Shown here: positions 1 through 6,440 of the stretch, one piece after another
Numbering within the stretch: the stretch's first letter is position 1
How the letters are laid out: the number at the start of each line of letters is the position of its first letter
Source: an uncultured Treponema sp.
GTDB lineage: Bacteria; Spirochaetota; Spirochaetia; Treponematales; Treponemataceae
Reading direction: 5' to 3'
Assembly: GCA_946403565.1 (NCBI GenBank)
Contig: CAMJAJ010000033.1
Location: forward strand, 1 to 8,745
DNA length: 8,745 bases
Notes under the pieces: model-generated
Told to the model about the DNA's origin: nothing
Database searches by the model: none
The model's input: the letters and a program-made list of their open reading frames with translations, nothing else
Position numbers and translations under genes: made by a program

Positions 1-5
1 GGCGG

Positions 6-51
6 TAGCCTTGAAGCTCCGCCGGTACTAGCCTGGAAGCTCCGCCGGTAC
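6..51. repeat. Two tandem copies of a 23-bp repeat
   Basis: Positions 6-28 and 29-51 are adjacent copies of one 23-bp unit that starts TAGCCT and ends CCGCCGGTAC. They differ at one base (T12 versus G35). The five bases before the first copy (GGCGG) can pair with CCGCC inside each unit. The unit length is not a multiple of three, so this is unlikely to be a repetitive coding segment, although a minus-strand frame stays open from about 80 to the left edge. The array may continue to the left of the window. From 52 to 170 I see no gene or clear signal. Confidence 0.85.
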
Positions 52-170
52 TTGCCCACCGCGATGCACGGAATACGCATGCCATAAGCAAACCCATCAG
101 CAAGGACCCGCTGTAGAAGCCGGCCTGGACGGTTGAACTGCCTTTGGCGGGCGTTCTGCGCATTTTTCCG

Positions 171-198
171 TTAAACTTTTACTTGACTTACCGATAAT
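171..198 (+). promoter_or_regulatory. Possible promoter of the small gene at 239
   Basis: GATAAT at 193-198 matches the sigma70 -10 consensus at 5 of 6 positions. The best -35 at suitable spacing (16 bp) is a weak TTAAAC at 171-176. A better -35-like TTGACT at 183-188 has no -10 at proper spacing. Transcription from this -10 would start near 205, giving a leader of about 34 nt that contains the strong ribosome binding site. It would exclude a start at the upstream ATG 197. Confidence 0.35.
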
Positions 199-224
199 GA
201 AATTAGGAGTTATTGATTTCTCAT

Positions 225-232
225 GGAGGAGG
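225..232 (+). promoter_or_regulatory. Strong Shine-Dalgarno site that sets the start at 239
   Basis: GGAGGAGG lies 6 nt before ATG 239. This near-perfect anti-16S match decides the start of the small gene in favour of 239 over the in-frame ATG at 197. The upstream ATG has no purine-rich site, and the 14 extra codons would run through this ribosome binding site. Confidence 0.85.
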
Positions 233-238
233 TCAAGT

Positions 239-637
239 ATGTACAATAACGGAATTAACCTTAACGCAGCCTCTTACAGGACGATTTTTACCGCCGGTAC
301 CTCATCGGGCAGGCTGTGTGTTCCCGTGAAGCCGGGCCTCGTAAAGTATGCCCAGCTCTCTTATGTCCACGGGACAGCGGCCAAGGAAGGTCAGAGGACG
401 GTCTCCCTTGACAGAATTCATATACTCAACAGCCTGATTGACCAGCTGGTCAGCATGAACAAGAAGGCCCTGGACAAGGACAGCGTCACGGCCCTTTCTG
501 ACGAGCAGAAGGACGCGCTCATAAAGAGCTACGAGGAGCAGATCCACTCCGCCATCGCGCTTGCCCAGCAGCCCCAGACCTACGGACTTGCGGGACTCAT
601 GCCCGAAGCCGGCGTGCTGGTCAACATAACGGCGTAA
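239..637 (+). CDS. Small protein of unknown function, 132 aa
   Basis: I do not recognise this family. The product starts MYNNGINLNAAS and is 132 aa. It has no signal peptide, membrane segment or lipobox, so it is probably cytoplasmic. The first third is small-residue rich (TAGTSSGR) and looks beta-like or extended. The middle (about residues 56-104) is charged and predicted helical, with SLDRIHILNSLIDQLVSMNK followed by a Lys/Asp/Glu-rich stretch, which could mediate oligomerisation. The tail is Gly/Ala-rich (TYGLAGLMPEAGVLVNITA). There is no obvious catalytic motif. The strong Shine-Dalgarno site and dedicated terminator suggest a monocistronic, well-translated gene. It stands alone on the plus strand and converges with the permease gene. 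That it is a real gene is likely; its function is unknown. Confidence 0.8.
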   Translation: MYNNGINLNAASYRTIFTAGTSSGRLCVPVKPGLVKYAQLSYVHGTAAKEGQRTVSLDRIHILNSLIDQLVSMNKKALDKDSVTALSDEQKDALIKSYEEQIHSAIALAQQPQTYGLAGLMPEAGVLVNITA

Positions 638-654
638 AAAGCCCAGAGGCTTTT
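637..654 (+). terminator. Intrinsic terminator of the small gene
   Basis: AAAAGCC (637-643), loop CAGA, GGCTTTT (648-654) form a perfect 7-bp stem that begins inside the TAA stop codon. The four U residues are shared between stem and tail, so the effective terminator is an AGCC/GGCU hairpin with a short U tract. Its placement right after the stop supports the assignment. Confidence 0.6.
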
Positions 655-690
655 CCACGTTCCGCGTGTTCCTCTTGAGCCCGCCGCATA

Positions 691-717
691 GAAAGAGCCC
701 ACGCTTTGCGTGGGCTC
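691..717 (-). terminator. Intrinsic terminator of the permease gene
   Basis: Read on the minus strand, GAGCCCACGC, loop AAA, GCGTGGGCTC form a perfect 10-bp GC-rich stem (695-717) followed by TTTC. It sits 13 bp past the permease stop codon. The U tract is short but the stem is very stable. With the plus-strand hairpin at 637-654 it closes both ends of the convergent gap. Confidence 0.75.
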
Positions 718-730
718 GCGTCGTTGATGG

Positions 731-2071
731 TCATGCCCACAGGAGCCACAGGACCAGTCCTGCGGCCGCCGTCGTGATAATCGTAAAGGGCACCCCAAGT
801 TTGAGCCATCCGGCGAAGGACATGGGGTAGCCCTCTTTTTTTAGGATCCCCATGGAGACGATGTTCGCGCTCGCGCCGAAGGGCGTCAGGTTGCCTCCCA
901 GGCAGCTTCCCACGAGCAGGGCGAACATGTACAGCTCCGCCCTGAGCCCCATGCTGGCGGCCAGCGTTCCCGCGACGGGAAGCATGGCGATGATGTAGGG
1001 CACGTTGTCCACGAAGCCTGAGATTGCGACGGAGACCAGCAGGATGATGAAGAAGCCCGCCAGCTTGGAGCCGCCGGTGAGTCCCGCCAGGAAGTGGGCA
1101 AAGTCCTCCAGCAGTCCGGTCTGCTGGATGGCCCCGATGACGATGAAGATCCCGATCAGGAAGCCGATGGTCTCCCAGTCAAGCCCCCGTATCATCTCCG
1201 TTGTCTCCTCCTTGGATTTGCCTTGGACGAGCTTGTACCAGACGATTCCCACCATGCCCAGGGTGAACACGAACAGGCCGCTCAGGTACTTTATCTCGGC
1301 GGGGATGAACGAGATGGCCGCCAGGCCGAAGATCATCAGCAGCAGGAGGACGAAGGGCAGCCAGGAGATGACCTGCGTCTTTTCCATGTCCAGCTTGTTC
1401 TTTCCCGTCTTGGCAAAGAAGCTGTAGAAGAAGAGGCAGCCCGCCAGCATGCCGGTCTGCACGATGAAGAAGATGGAGAGCGTGCCATTGTGGACGAAGA
1501 AGTCGTTGAAGTTGTAGCCCGCGTAGCTTGCGAAAATCATCGACGGCGGGTCGCCCACGAGCGTCGCCGTCCCTTCCAGGTTGCTCATCACGGACAGGCC
1601 CACCATGAAGTTGACGGGGCTCAGCTTGAGCTTCTTGCAGAGGGCCAGGGCGATGGGGGCCATGACCAGGACGGTCGCCACGTTCTCGACGAAGATCGAG
1701 ATGATTCCCGTCATGGCGAGGATCGCCACGATCGCCACGCCGGTGTTGCTGCAGCCGGCCACGATGGCGTCCGCGATGCGGGCGGGCACCTTGGAATAGA
1801 TGAAGAGGGCGGCGATGACCATGCTGCCTATGTAAATCATCAGCACGTTCCAGTTCACCGCCTCGGTCAGCGAGTAGAGCAGGGCGTAGGGCCGCCAGGA
1901 GCCTGTGTAGTCTGCCGGCGGCCTGAATATGGCACCGGGCAGGACGGTTCCCAGCAGGACGACCAGGACCGCGGCACCGGTCGTGAAAATGACCTTCCGC
2001 TCCTGAAAGGCAATGACCAGCGCGTACATGACGAGCGCGACGGCCAGGACAATCCATTTTACGTTCAACAT
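731..2071 (-). CDS. Ion-transporter-superfamily permease (ArsB/NhaD/SLC13 type), 446 aa
   Basis: Integral inner-membrane transporter of the ion transporter superfamily, with around 11-12 hydrophobic segments. Two hallmark motif pairs show the inverted-repeat fold. FVENVATVLVMAPI (residues 127-140) mirrors FVDNVPYIIAMLPV (353-366). SNLEGTATLVGDPPSMI (163-179) and GGNLTPFGASANIV (392-405) are the paired re-entrant loops that bind ion and substrate. Length fits the family. The GDPPSMI loop resembles the ArsB/NhaD/P-protein branch, so cation antiport (Na+/H+) or anion/dicarboxylate transport are both possible; sequence alone does not give the substrate, and nothing nearby suggests arsenic resistance. 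I place the start at ATG 2071 rather than the in-frame ATG 2089, because a promoter -10 ends 6 nt before 2071 and overlaps codons of the longer form. No Shine-Dalgarno site precedes either ATG. It follows the lipoprotein gene at 2252 with no obvious terminator between, so read-through is possible. Confidence 0.88.
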   Translation of the reverse strand: MLNVKWIVLAVALVMYALVIAFQERKVIFTTGAAVLVVLLGTVLPGAIFRPPADYTGSWRPYALLYSLTEAVNWNVLMIYIGSMVIAALFIYSKVPARIADAIVAGCSNTGVAIVAILAMTGIISIFVENVATVLVMAPIALALCKKLKLSPVNFMVGLSVMSNLEGTATLVGDPPSMIFASYAGYNFNDFFVHNGTLSIFFIVQTGMLAGCLFFYSFFAKTGKNKLDMEKTQVISWLPFVLLLLMIFGLAAISFIPAEIKYLSGLFVFTLGMVGIVWYKLVQGKSKEETTEMIRGLDWETIGFLIGIFIVIGAIQQTGLLEDFAHFLAGLTGGSKLAGFFIILLVSVAISGFVDNVPYIIAMLPVAGTLAASMGLRAELYMFALLVGSCLGGNLTPFGASANIVSMGILKKEGYPMSFAGWLKLGVPFTIITTAAAGLVLWLLWA

Positions 2072-2077
2072 GGGGTC

Positions 2078-2106
2078 AGTATAGGGCATCTCTAGAAACT
2101 GTGCAA
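2078..2106 (-). promoter_or_regulatory. Predicted promoter of the permease gene, leaderless geometry
   Basis: On the minus strand TTGCAC (2106-2101) is separated by 17 bp from TATACT (2083-2078), followed by six bases (GACCCC) and then ATG 2071. The -10 is a 5/6 match and the -35 a 3/6 match. The predicted transcription start falls on or beside the A of the ATG. A second TATACT copy sits in the 10-bp palindrome AAGTATACTT at 2105-2114 but has no -35 at proper spacing. Confidence 0.55.
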
Positions 2107-2203
2107 GTATACTTTTTGGGGGAACGGCCGCCGGGTGCTGCCCCGTCGCATGCAGCTCCCGCTGACGGGCACCGGCCGCTGCGGGGCTGTTCGTCTCGGG
2201 CCG

Positions 2204-2243
2204 GTCTGTCTGCGGTCCGCCGGTTCGTCTGTCTGCGGTCCGC
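2204..2243. repeat. 17-bp direct repeat, period 23, after the lipoprotein gene
   Basis: GTCTGTCTGCGGTCCGC occurs at 2204-2220 and again, identical, at 2227-2243. It lies in the GC-rich gap (2107-2251) between the stop of the lipoprotein gene and the permease promoter. The same gap holds imperfectly complementary blocks (around 2125-2150 and 2163-2180) that could fold into a long hairpin, but no U tract follows on the minus strand, so I do not call a terminator. Confidence 0.8.
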
Positions 2244-2251
2244 TCCCGCCG

Positions 2252-3535
2252 CTAGAAGGCCTGGCGGCTCCAGTCGGCGATGTAGTCGTCCAGGCTCCTG
2301 CGCGCCTTCTCCTGCTCGCCCTCCTCCAGCGGCGTGGCCTGGCAGTTCTCCAGGAGGAAGGGGAGGATTATCCGCTCCTTGAAGATTGCGAAGCGGGAGG
2401 GCAGGGCCTCGGGCAGGACGAGCTGCTCCTCCGGCGGCATGTTGCCCAGAAGGTCGTGGTAAAAGGCGGGGAAGAGGCTGGCGTTCACGGCCTTTATGGA
2501 GGAGAAGCCCCCCGCGATGCCGAATTCCTTGGAGTCCAGGGCCATGTCCCGGTAGCGCTCCATCATGGCCTTCTGCGAGTCCTCGCGGAAGAACCACTCG
2601 ATGAAGGCCTCCGCCTTGCTGGGGTTCCTGGCCTTCCGGTACAGGCCCATGCACACGATGTCGTCCTCCAGGGGGATGCCCGTGCCGCTGGAGACCCACC
2701 TGAACGAGAGGCTGGCGTCCGGCTCCTCCTTCATCGTATAGAACTCGCGGCTGTTCATGTAGGTGAACAGGCTGCGGCCTTCGGCGAGCCACTTGCTTTC
2801 CGGCCGGTAGAGGTAGCTGAACTTGAAGTCCTGCTCGGCCGACGAGGAGCTGTGGTTGGACAGGGTCCAGTCCTTCAGGTAGCCCACGGCGGAATCCAGC
2901 GCGTCCTTCCCGTAGGAGAAGGTGCTGCCTCCCTCCGCAAAGCCCGCCCCCATGGACTTTGCCACCAGGTAGAGGAAGTCTTCGTCCCAGGAGGGGGCGA
3001 AGCCCATCTGCTGGTACACGCCCTTGTCGTCGGTGCGGGAGAACTCGCCGTCCGCCTCGCGTATCTGTCCCAGCGTGAGGATGTGGCCGTCCTTGACGTA
3101 GCGGGCGTTCTCTTCCTTAAAGACGACCGCGGGGAGGTTGAAGCTGACGGGAAGCAGGTATTGGGTTCCGTTGTAGCTGCCGTAGCCCAGGAGTGTCGTA
3201 TAGAATGCGGCCTTGGGCAGCTTGTTCTGGCTGAAGAACTTCTCCGCGGGGGAAAAGTTCTTCTTCATGGAGGAGGTCTTGAGCCAGGGGCCTATGACCA
3301 GGTCGGGCGGCAGCTCGTCGCGGGCGGGCGGCAGGGAGCGGGAGACGCTGTCCTTGTAGACCAGGACGGCCTTCACGTCGTGGGTCGCGTTGAACAGCTC
3401 CACGTAGGAGGCGAGCTCCGCCCTGTCGCTCCATATCACGAGCGGGTCCTCCCGTCCGCCCGGACAGGAGGAAAGCAGGATGCAGAGGGCGAGGATGGCG
3501 GCGGCCAGCCCGGCCGTGCGCCTCCATCCCGCCAT
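2252..3535 (-). CDS. ABC-type extracellular solute-binding lipoprotein, about 427 aa
   Basis: Exported substrate-binding lipoprotein, probably of the family 1 (sugar-type) solute-binding proteins. From ATG 3535 the product begins with a type II signal peptide: basic MAGWRRTAG, a hydrophobic core, and lipobox LLSSC with lipidated C24. The mature part starts with a typical first strand (PLVIWSDRAELASYVELFN). Mid-protein it has PDLVIGPWLK and YLLPVSFNLPAVVFKEEN, and near the C-terminus AEAFIEWFFREDSQKAMMERY, all usual for this fold. The frame stays open upstream to a TTG at 3691, which overlaps the aminotransferase gene and would bury the signal peptide, so I reject that start. ATG 3574 is a possible alternative. 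No Shine-Dalgarno site precedes either ATG. The gene lies 88 bp behind the aminotransferase and is probably co-transcribed with it. No permease or ATPase of an ABC importer is adjacent. Ligand unknown. Confidence 0.85.
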   Translation of the reverse strand: MAGWRRTAGLAAAILALCILLSSCPGGREDPLVIWSDRAELASYVELFNATHDVKAVLVYKDSVSRSLPPARDELPPDLVIGPWLKTSSMKKNFSPAEKFFSQNKLPKAAFYTTLLGYGSYNGTQYLLPVSFNLPAVVFKEENARYVKDGHILTLGQIREADGEFSRTDDKGVYQQMGFAPSWDEDFLYLVAKSMGAGFAEGGSTFSYGKDALDSAVGYLKDWTLSNHSSSSAEQDFKFSYLYRPESKWLAEGRSLFTYMNSREFYTMKEEPDASLSFRWVSSGTGIPLEDDIVCMGLYRKARNPSKAEAFIEWFFREDSQKAMMERYRDMALDSKEFGIAGGFSSIKAVNASLFPAFYHDLLGNMPPEEQLVLPEALPSRFAIFKERIILPFLLENCQATPLEEGEQEKARRSLDDYIADWSRQAF

Positions 3536-3589
3536 GCGGCGGACAGGCTCAGCAGTGCGGCCCCGTTCCGTCATGCGGCGGACAGGCCC
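3516..3589. repeat. 39-bp near-tandem duplication at the lipoprotein start
   Basis: Segments 3516-3550 and 3555-3589 align at a 39-bp (13-codon) offset, with 29 of 35 positions identical. The core CATGCGGCGGACAGG is exact at 3533-3547 and 3572-3586. In the lipoprotein frame it encodes PVRRM twice. Each copy carries an ATG with the same upstream context, so the duplication created two equivalent candidate starts (3574 and 3535). Confidence 0.75.
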
Positions 3590-3623
3590 GGCCTCGTGGC
3601 CTGCTCGTCCCCCGGCCGGAAGT

Positions 3624-4916
3624 CTATTTCGAGAGCCTGTCGGCCTCCTCATATATCGCGCTGTAAACGGTGTCAATCTGGTCCTCTTCAAGGCTGCTGA
3701 ATGCGACGCGCAGGGTGTGCGCGTCTATCGATATTGTACCGATTCCGCGCTCCTTTAGCAACGTCTGCCGCAGCTCTTCCGCGTTGACGTTCTTGGTGTG
3801 GAAGGCCATGAAGTAGCCCGAGTTGAAGGGCAGGGCCTCCAGCTCGCTGCTCTTGTGCCCGTCCACGAAGGCGCGCACCTTCCGGTAGCGGCCCTCCAGC
3901 ACCTTCCTGAGTTCGGCCTTCTGGCTTTCGAAGCCGGGGTTCTGGAAGGCGCGGAGCAGGAGCGACTGGGGAACGGTGGAGGAGCAGGAGACGGACGAGC
4001 GGATCGCACCCATGAGCTTCTTGACGAGCGCGTCGTACTGGGCCTCGCTCATGCCCTTGCTGGCGAAGCTGATGAAGCCGCAGCGGAAGCCCCAGGCGAA
4101 GTCCTCCTTGGTGGGGCCGTCGATCTTGGCGGCGAGCACGTTCTCGCTCAGGTCGGCCAGGTAGGCGAAGAGGGACTGCTTCTCTATGTCGTCCTCGTAG
4201 TCCAGGCCAAAGTAGGCGTCGTCGCACCAGACCATGACCTTCACGCCCCTGTCGGCCAGCGACTTCACGAAGGCGACGATCTCCTTCGCCTCGGCGGCGG
4301 TGGGGCTGTAGCCTGAGGGGTTCTGGGGGAAGTTGAGCAGCACGCGGACGGAGCCCTTCGCGGCCTCCTCCTCCATCTTTGCCTTCAGGCCCGCTATGTT
4401 GAACTTGCCGTCCTTGAACATCTGGAACTGGACGAAGGGGGCGTTGCGCCTGGCGCTCGCAATCAGCACGTAGTTGTCCCAGGAGGGGTCGCTCGCGATG
4501 AGCGAATGCTCCTCGTCCAGGAAGAGGTCTGCCAGGTAGGAGATTCCGGCGGTCAGGCCGGGCACGAGGACGGGAAGGGAGAAGGGCTTGTCCTTGAGCA
4601 GGGGGTTCTTCCGGATGATGCTCTCCTTCCACATGGCGCGGAGGTCGGGGTTTCCGGCGGTCGGCGCGTATGCCACAAGCTCCCGGGAGCTGAGGGAGGG
4701 GACGATTTCCTGCACGGAAGGCAGGGCGACGGGAGCGCCGTGTATGACCGTCATCCCGATGGTTCCGTTCGCCGTCTTGCCAAGCTTCTTGGCCTCGCCG
4801 CTCTGGGCGATGATCCCCTTGGGAAAATACAGCCTGCGTCCCATGTCGGAAAGGAGGCTGCCCGCAGTGGTGCCCTTGAGGGCTTCGTTCAACTCTTGTG
4901 CCAGTTCGTTTTCCAT
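3624..4916 (-). CDS. Class I/II PLP-dependent aminotransferase, 430 aa
   Basis: Cytoplasmic fold-type I aminotransferase. The motif order fits: the substrate/PLP loop SDPSWDNY (142-149), NFPQNPSGY with N199, CDDAYFG with D232 (PLP pyridine nitrogen) and Y235 (PLP O3'), TKEDFAWGFRCGF with K270 as the Schiff-base lysine and R278 eight residues later, as in aspartate aminotransferase (K258/R266). R403 in TLRVAF is the likely alpha-carboxylate arginine. The lysine context (GPTK) departs from the common S-x-S-K, pointing to a divergent subgroup. Substrate is unclear: aspartate-, tyrosine- or alanine-type specificity are all possible. ATG 4916 is the only sensible start, since an in-frame TAA lies four codons upstream. 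It has no Shine-Dalgarno site and the promoter -10 ends 6 nt before it. It heads a likely operon with the lipoprotein gene behind it. Confidence 0.9.
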   Translation of the reverse strand: MENELAQELNEALKGTTAGSLLSDMGRRLYFPKGIIAQSGEAKKLGKTANGTIGMTVIHGAPVALPSVQEIVPSLSSRELVAYAPTAGNPDLRAMWKESIIRKNPLLKDKPFSLPVLVPGLTAGISYLADLFLDEEHSLIASDPSWDNYVLIASARRNAPFVQFQMFKDGKFNIAGLKAKMEEEAAKGSVRVLLNFPQNPSGYSPTAAEAKEIVAFVKSLADRGVKVMVWCDDAYFGLDYEDDIEKQSLFAYLADLSENVLAAKIDGPTKEDFAWGFRCGFISFASKGMSEAQYDALVKKLMGAIRSSVSCSSTVPQSLLLRAFQNPGFESQKAELRKVLEGRYRKVRAFVDGHKSSELEALPFNSGYFMAFHTKNVNAEELRQTLLKERGIGTISIDAHTLRVAFSSLEEDQIDTVYSAIYEEADRLSK

Positions 4917-4922
4917 GGCCCG

Positions 4923-4952
4923 ATTTTATCTTGAATCATAGCCCGCTGTCAA
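4923..4952 (-). promoter_or_regulatory. Promoter of the aminotransferase gene, leaderless geometry
   Basis: On the minus strand a consensus TTGACA (4952-4947) is followed after 18 bp by TAAAAT (4928-4923, 5/6 match). Six bases then precede ATG 4916. The predicted start of transcription coincides with the A of the ATG. No purine-rich ribosome binding site fits in the remaining bases. Confidence 0.7.
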
Positions 4953-4980
4953 GATTTTTATTCATTTGGCGCCCGTATTC

Positions 4981-4996
4981 CTGCATATTTATGCAG
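4981..4996. promoter_or_regulatory. AT-rich 16-bp palindrome upstream of the aminotransferase promoter
   Basis: CTGCATATTTATGCAG has 7-bp arms around a 2-bp centre and lies about 28 bp upstream of the -35 hexamer. It could be an operator for a dimeric regulator. On the plus strand TTTT follows it, but there is no plus-strand transcript to terminate. Read from the MATE gene (minus strand) it lacks a U tract, so it is not a convincing terminator. Otherwise the 118-bp gap 4917-5034 holds only a small GCTTC/GAAGC hairpin at 5007-5020. Confidence 0.4.
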
Positions 4997-5034
4997 TTTT
5001 GCCAGGGCTTCCGCTGAAGCGTTTTTCCGTGAGG

Positions 5035-6429
5035 CTAGGCTGACGGGTTCGGGGTAACGCTGAAGTGGCTGGTGAAGGAGCGGCTCCTCGTGTAGGCCAG
5101 GTAGGCGAGGGCCATCAGGATGCCGCACAGGCCCCAGCCGACGGGATAGGCGAAGAGCATGGGGACGTAGCTGTCCGTGTACCGCGTGATGACGAAGAGG
5201 TAGATCTGGCGGAAAGCCACGAAGGAGGAGAGCATGACGGCGGTGGGGGCGAGCGCGTTGCCCAGGCCCCGCAGCACCCCGGCGAAGACCATCGTCAGGC
5301 AGCGGAACACGTAGAAGGGCGCGCCGACGCGGATGAAGCAGGCCCCGTAGTACAGCACCTCCCCGTCCCGGTTGAACAGCGACACGAGGGGCGCGGGGGC
5401 CAGCTCGAAGGCCAGGATCAGCAGGACGCTGACGGCGAGCGCCATGCCCAGCGCGATGGCCGAACCGCGCCGTATCCGGTCCAGCTTGAGCGCGCCGTAG
5501 TTCTGACCGGCGAAGGTGGTCACGGCGAGCGATATGCTCTGCAATGACAACATGGAGAACTGGTCTATCTTGCCGAAGCAGGCCCAGCCCGCCATGAAGG
5601 AGGAGCCGAAGCGGTTGATGTAGCTCATCACGAAGACGTTGGAGAAGGCGGTGATGGACATCTGGATGCCGCCGGGAAGCCCCTGGCGCAGCACGCGGGC
5701 AAGGCACTGCCTGTCTATCCTGAGCTCCCGGGGCCTGAGCCGGTAGCACTCCTTGGTCCGCAGCATGATGACGAGGACCAGGACCATCGCCACGGCCTGG
5801 GAGATGACCGTCGCGTAGGCGGCCCCCTCTATGCCCTTGCCCAGGCCCAGCACGAACACGAAGTCCAGGGCGACGTTGACGAGCGAGGAGGCGACGAGGA
5901 AGTAGAGGGGCCGCCGGGAGTCGCCCAGCGCCCGGAGGATTCCCGCCGCGACGTTGTAGACGAGCTGGAAGAGGGAGCCCGCGAAGTAGATGCGGAGATA
6001 GCTGTCCGCCATGCTGAACACGTCGTCCGGGGTGGACATGAGGCGGAGCATGACCGGCGAGGCGAAATGCCCGAAGGCGATGAGGAAGACGCCCGCGACG
6101 AGGCTGCCCGCGAGCATCGTGTGGACCGTCCTGCCCACCCGCCCGTAGTCCTTCGCGCCGAAGTACTGGGAGATGACGACCGCCCCTCCTGCCGAAAGCC
6201 CCATGAAGAAGCCGATGAGGGCGTTGATGAGGAAGCCCGTGGAGCCGATTGCGGCCAGGGCCTCCTTGCCTACGTAGTTGCCGACTATCACGCAGTCCAC
6301 GGTGTTGTAGAGCTGCTGGAAGAGGTTTCCCGCGAGCAGGGGCAGGGAGAAGCGGACGATCAGGGGGATGATGGCCCCCTGCGTCATGTCGGTCGTGTCT
6401 TCTTTTTTCAGGCGCGTCGTACCTTGCAT
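5035..6429 (-). CDS. MATE family multidrug/toxin efflux transporter, 464 aa
   Basis: Inner-membrane MATE pump, which exports cationic or amphipathic compounds in exchange for Na+ or H+. The N-terminus shows the family signature MTQGAIIPLI followed by FSLPLLAGNLFQQLYNTVD (residues 27-45). The two pseudo-symmetric halves each contain the family repeat: GILRALGDSRRP (163-174) and GVLRGLGNALAP (384-395). About 12 membrane segments and 464 aa are normal for the family. The frame is open back to 6495 inside the preceding gene; I choose ATG 6429 because it follows that gene's stop by 11 bp and leaves the usual short cytosolic lead before MTQG. The Shine-Dalgarno site is poor (GAACAGG directly abuts the ATG), so translation is probably coupled to the upstream lipoprotein gene. 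Substrate unknown. An unusual operon partner for a sugar-type binding protein. Confidence 0.9.
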   Translation of the reverse strand: MQGTTRLKKEDTTDMTQGAIIPLIVRFSLPLLAGNLFQQLYNTVDCVIVGNYVGKEALAAIGSTGFLINALIGFFMGLSAGGAVVISQYFGAKDYGRVGRTVHTMLAGSLVAGVFLIAFGHFASPVMLRLMSTPDDVFSMADSYLRIYFAGSLFQLVYNVAAGILRALGDSRRPLYFLVASSLVNVALDFVFVLGLGKGIEGAAYATVISQAVAMVLVLVIMLRTKECYRLRPRELRIDRQCLARVLRQGLPGGIQMSITAFSNVFVMSYINRFGSSFMAGWACFGKIDQFSMLSLQSISLAVTTFAGQNYGALKLDRIRRGSAIALGMALAVSVLLILAFELAPAPLVSLFNRDGEVLYYGACFIRVGAPFYVFRCLTMVFAGVLRGLGNALAPTAVMLSSFVAFRQIYLFVITRYTDSYVPMLFAYPVGWGLCGILMALAYLAYTRSRSFTSHFSVTPNPSA

Positions 6430-6440
6430 CCTGTTCGCCG

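Noticed and set aside
1..80. A minus-strand open frame (ATG at 80) running off the left edge
   Set aside because: It passes through the 23-bp repeats in different frames per unit and shows no ribosome binding site. The evidence is too thin to call a partial gene.
197..238. ATG 197 as the start of the first gene
   Set aside because: It has no Shine-Dalgarno site and lies upstream of the predicted transcription start, while ATG 239 follows GGAGGAGG at 6 nt.
1094..2095. A 333-codon open frame on the plus strand opposite the permease
   Set aside because: The product is a repetitive His/Asp/Gln/Arg/Glu-rich string, the usual shadow of a hydrophobic membrane protein read in reverse. The minus-strand permease has full family motifs.
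2105..2114. Palindrome AAGTATACTT as the permease promoter -10
   Set aside because: No -35 lies at a usable distance upstream on the minus strand, whereas TATACT at 2078-2083 has a spaced -35-like element and the same 6-nt distance to ATG as two other promoters.
3536..3691. Upstream TTG start (3691) for the lipoprotein gene
   Set aside because: It overlaps the aminotransferase coding end by 68 bp, adds 52 Arg-rich residues before the signal peptide and has no ribosome binding site.
2135..3700. A 521-codon open frame on the plus strand opposite the solute-binding lipoprotein
   Set aside because: It is the antisense of a clear lipoprotein gene in GC-rich DNA. Its translation is Gly/Val/His/Arg-biased with no domain, and it has no ribosome binding site.
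5007..5026. Hairpin GCTTC-CGCT-GAAGC followed by GTTTTT as a terminator
   Set aside because: It has terminator polarity on the plus strand only, and no plus-strand gene precedes it. For the minus-strand MATE gene it has no U tract.
4958..5749. A minus-strand frame overlapping the MATE gene whose tail (KNASAEALAKLHKYAGIR) looks protein-like
   Set aside because: Most of the frame is an Arg/Pro-rich shadow of MATE. The natural-looking tail is only about 23 codons in intergenic DNA with no start or ribosome binding site. A frameshifted MATE C-terminus is unlikely because the normal end has standard family length.
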